Shown here: in pieces, positions 56,586-58,226 of the stretch
Layout of the letters: each line of letters opens with the position of its first letter
How positions within the stretch are numbered: the stretch's first letter is position 1
DNA from: Candidatus Phytoplasma tritici
GTDB lineage: Bacteria; Bacillota_I; Bacilli_A; Acholeplasmatales; Acholeplasmataceae
Length of the DNA stretch: 58,226 nucleotides
Assembly: GCF_000495255.1 (NCBI RefSeq)
Contig: NZ_AVAO01000002.1
Location: 1-58,226, forward strand
Direction: 5' to 3'
Notes under the pieces: generated by a model
Seen by the model: only the letters and a program-made list of their open reading frames with translations
Databases searched by the model: none
What the model was told of the DNA's origin: nothing
Position numbers and translations under genes: made by a program

Positions 56586-56605
56586 AATTAAGGAGTTTTT
56601 TAAAA

Positions 56606-56833
56606 ATGGATAAACAACAAAAATTGAAAAAAGAATATCGCGAACATTGTCAATGTTGCGGACGTTTTTTGGGAATCAATATAAATAATGTTGATTTTAA
56701 TTTATTTGGTTTTATAATGAGTTTTATGAATCTTTTTAGTTTTGCAATTTTGGTATTATATTTTCCTTTAACTTTTTTTAGTTTCGTTTTTGAAATTAAT
56801 ATTTTTAATGAAAAAAAATTTATTAATTTTTAG
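56606..56833 (+). CDS. hypothetical membrane protein
   Basis: 75 residues with an AAGGAG site. A basic start (MDKQQKLKKEYREHCQCCGR) contains HCQCCG, then a hydrophobic region (FGFIMSFMNLFSFAILVLYF). The last 8 codons overlap the next small ORF in another frame. It could be a short membrane protein, or the 5' half of a frameshifted one continuing into 56808-56933. Not recognised. Confidence 0.45.
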   Translation: MDKQQKLKKEYREHCQCCGRFLGININNVDFNLFGFIMSFMNLFSFAILVLYFPLTFFSFVFEINIFNEKKFINF

Positions 56834-56933
56834 TTTTATTTTGGGTATTAGTTTGCTTTCATTTTTGTTAATAGGTCAATTTAAGCCTGAATTACTTTTT
56901 GAAAAAGTAGATTATAAAAAGGTTGAAAAATAA
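56808..56933 (+). CDS. hypothetical small protein with N-terminal helix
   Basis: 41 residues: MKKNLLIFSFILGISLLSFL then LIGQFKPELLFEKVDYKKVE. The N-terminus resembles a signal peptide or anchor. No separate ribosome site is evident. It overlaps the previous ORF by 26 bases, and coding-like DUF2963 sequence follows directly, so it may be the leader of that protein. Confidence 0.4.
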   Translation: MKKNLLIFSFILGISLLSFLLIGQFKPELLFEKVDYKKVEK

Positions 56934-57313
56934 TAAAGAATTAGAAATTAGAGACAAAATAAAAGAATAAAAACAACAACACCAAACCCCATTACTTAAA
57001 TATCCTTCAATAACTCATTATAAATCTGATGGTAAAACAATTGATTATATTGAAGAATATAACAAATATACAGATAATTTAATAAAAAAAATATTATAAA
57101 ATGGATGGTAAAATAATTAATTATATTGAAGAATATAACTCTCGTGATAAAATTATTAAAGAAACTTATTACAATTTCGACGGAACTATTATAGATATAA
57201 AACTTATCCATATAATATATAAGCCAAGAAAAATTATATTAATTATTTGGGTTATTTTTGAAATAATAAAGGAATTAAATATTTTAAATAATTTTATAGA
57301 AAGGAATAATTAA
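56934..57313 (+). pseudogene. DUF2963 repeat protein, broken
   Basis: After KELEIRDKIKE-TAA-KQQHQTP the frame gives KYPSITHYKSDGKTIDYIEE, YNKYTDNLIKK. A shift leads into the open frame at 57101 with MDGKIINYIEEYNSRDKII and KETYYNFDGTIIDIKLI. The repeat ITxYxxDGKxIDYIxEYNxxxxxIIKETYYNxDGT is the phytoplasma DUF2963 pattern. One TAA and one shift break it. With the preceding 41-residue leader it would form a secreted repeat protein. Confidence 0.5.
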
Positions 57314-57773
57314 TGGATATACAACAATTAATAATTAATGTTTTTGAATCTAAAATATTTGTTTCTTTTATTTCAATGATTTTTGGTTTTTTAATTTATC
57401 ATTTTTATTTATATATCAAAGAATTAAAAAATAAATATGATTTTAGTGATGAATTACGTGAAGTAGTAAATAAATATCTTAAAACTGGACAAATGAAATT
57501 GAATGAATATGGAGTCTTAATTAGAATAATGGCACATATGGGTAATTACTTAGGTATATATAGAAAACATGTTGAAACAATGATTAAAGAATTTGGAGAA
57601 AATGGTGGTCTTAATTTTTCAGAAGGTATTTTTGATGAAAAAAAGAAAATCAAGAAAATAATAATAATTTAGATGAATTGTTAAAAGAAAATTTAAAATT
57701 AAAAAAACAATTAAATAATATAAAAAAACCTTTAATTGTAGAATCTATTGATAATAATGAAAATGATTTTTAG
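57313..57773 (+). pseudogene. membrane-anchored protein, frameshifted in an A-run
   Basis: The open part (119 aa) has an N-terminal helix (KIFVSFISMIFGFLIYHFYL) followed by YIKELKNKYDFSDELREVV, LKTGQMKLNEYGVLIRIMA and VETMIKEFGENGGLNFSE. At GATGAAAAAAAG (near 57639) one missing A moves the frame. The restored frame continues KKENQENNNNLDELLKENLK, LKKQLNNIKKPLIVESID and ends at 57771-57773. AGAAAGGAA precedes the ATG. The soluble part is helical and probably cytoplasmic. Not recognised. The A-run may be phase-variable. Confidence 0.5.
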
Positions 57774-58226
57774 TTTTGATTTTTTAAAATATTTAATTTC
57801 CTTTGATTTTAAAGATTTTTTTATTTATTATATAGTATTTTTTATAGTATTTTTTTACTAAATCATCTTTTTTGTTTGGTTTTAATGTTGGTTGGAATAA
57901 TAATTTTATTAATATTTATAATATTATAAAAACTATATTTATTTTTATATGGGAACAATTAACAACTTTAATTTATCCTTTAAAATTATTTAACTATTTA
58001 TTTTTTATATCAATTATTGAAATTTTTCAATTAATTATGAAAGAATTATTGGTTCTTTTAAAAGAAATACCTAATATATTAAATAGTTAAGTATTATTAA
58101 CTACTGTGGGTGTTACTTCAATTGCTTCTGTAGCAAGATTGACAAGAATTATTTCTATAATGGTTAATGCAGTGCCAGTTGTTACTTCTGCTGTTAAAGA
58201 CGTGTCGTCTTTAACAGCAGAAGTAA
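57763..58226 (+). pseudogene. multi-helix membrane protein, interrupted, runs off the window
   Basis: ATG 57763 overlaps the end of the previous gene: MIFSFDFLKYLISFDFKDFF, IYYIVFFIVFFY, stop. A shifted frame continues FGFNVGWNNNFINIYNIIKT, FIFIWEQLTTLIYPLKLFNY, up to IPNILNS-TAA. The same frame then runs on as VLLTTVGVTSIASVARLTRI and SIMVNAVPVVTSAVKDVSSL to the window end. Membrane protein of unknown family; one shift and one TAA interrupt it. Confidence 0.4.
58182..58226. repeat. 45-bp perfect hairpin ending exactly at the window end
   Basis: Two exact 21-base arms (58182-58202 and 58206-58226) around TGT. The second arm stops at the final base of the window. Confidence 0.9.

Noticed and set aside
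56530-58226. Insertion-sequence transposase (tra5/IS3 type) at the PMU remnants
   Set aside because: No DDE motif or transposase-like frame was found at either remnant within the window.

Overview
The window is chromosomal DNA of a phytoplasma (wall-less Mollicute), most likely of the aster yellows / 'Candidatus Phytoplasma asteris' type. The evidence is the very AT-rich composition, a short-gene Firmicutes-like core, UGA not needed as Trp in the intact genes, a malate transporter with malic enzyme, a spermidine/putrescine ABC operon, phytoplasma-specific DUF2963 repeats, and PMU-like (potential mobile unit) debris. The species call rests on recognition of protein families, not on a database search.

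Layout, left to right. 0.1-10 kb: a decayed unknown gene, HIT protein and RNase HIII, a broken spx gene, RNase J, a HAD phosphatase, four tRNAs (Gly, Pro, Arg, Glu), a DegV/FakB fatty-acid-binding protein, and a second RNase J paralogue whose metal-binding site is gone. 10-17 kb: an accessory zone with a candidate small RNA, pieces of an amino-acid ABC transporter (permease and binding protein) separated by PMU debris (two broken UvrD-like helicases, two small membrane ORFs, a DUF2963 tail), then an FtsH copy. 17.5-21.8 kb: intact potABCD. 21.9-23.7 kb: two broken membrane-protein genes, one of them an AAA+ ATPase that lost its Walker motifs. 24-30.4 kb: fakA, tRNA-Leu, a 64-bp perfect palindrome, an inverted partial copy of fakA, a 2.7-kb block of unrecognised decayed genes, and tRNA-Gly/tRNA-Thr.

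30.5-46 kb is a dense conserved core: cold-shock protein, tmRNA, then on the minus strand polA-mutM-dnaB-dnaI, ftsY-ffh, and the heat-shock operon hrcA-grpE-dnaK-dnaJ behind a near-consensus promoter and a CIRCE-like operator. 46.3-48.3 kb holds small membrane/secreted protein genes of PMU type. Next come a DEAD-box helicase, a recA pseudogene beside pgsA (the usual Firmicutes neighbourhood), and the malate operon sfcA-maeN. From 56.2 kb to the end a second PMU remnant carries a diverged copy of the small-ORF cassette seen at 13 kb, DUF2963 fragments and frameshifted membrane proteins. The window ends exactly at the end of a 45-bp perfect hairpin.

Themes. (1) DNA repair and recombination are eroding: recA and both UvrD-like genes are broken, and polA keeps only its 5'-3' exonuclease as a recognisable active domain, while mutM is intact. 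(2) Nutrition is by import: polyamines, malate, and host fatty acids through FakA with FakB. (3) Much of the apparent intergenic DNA is relic coding sequence. In these relics TAA or TAG repeatedly sits inside an otherwise coherent frame, often in a glutamine-rich context. Decay by CAA-to-TAA change is the simplest explanation; programmed readthrough is an untested alternative.
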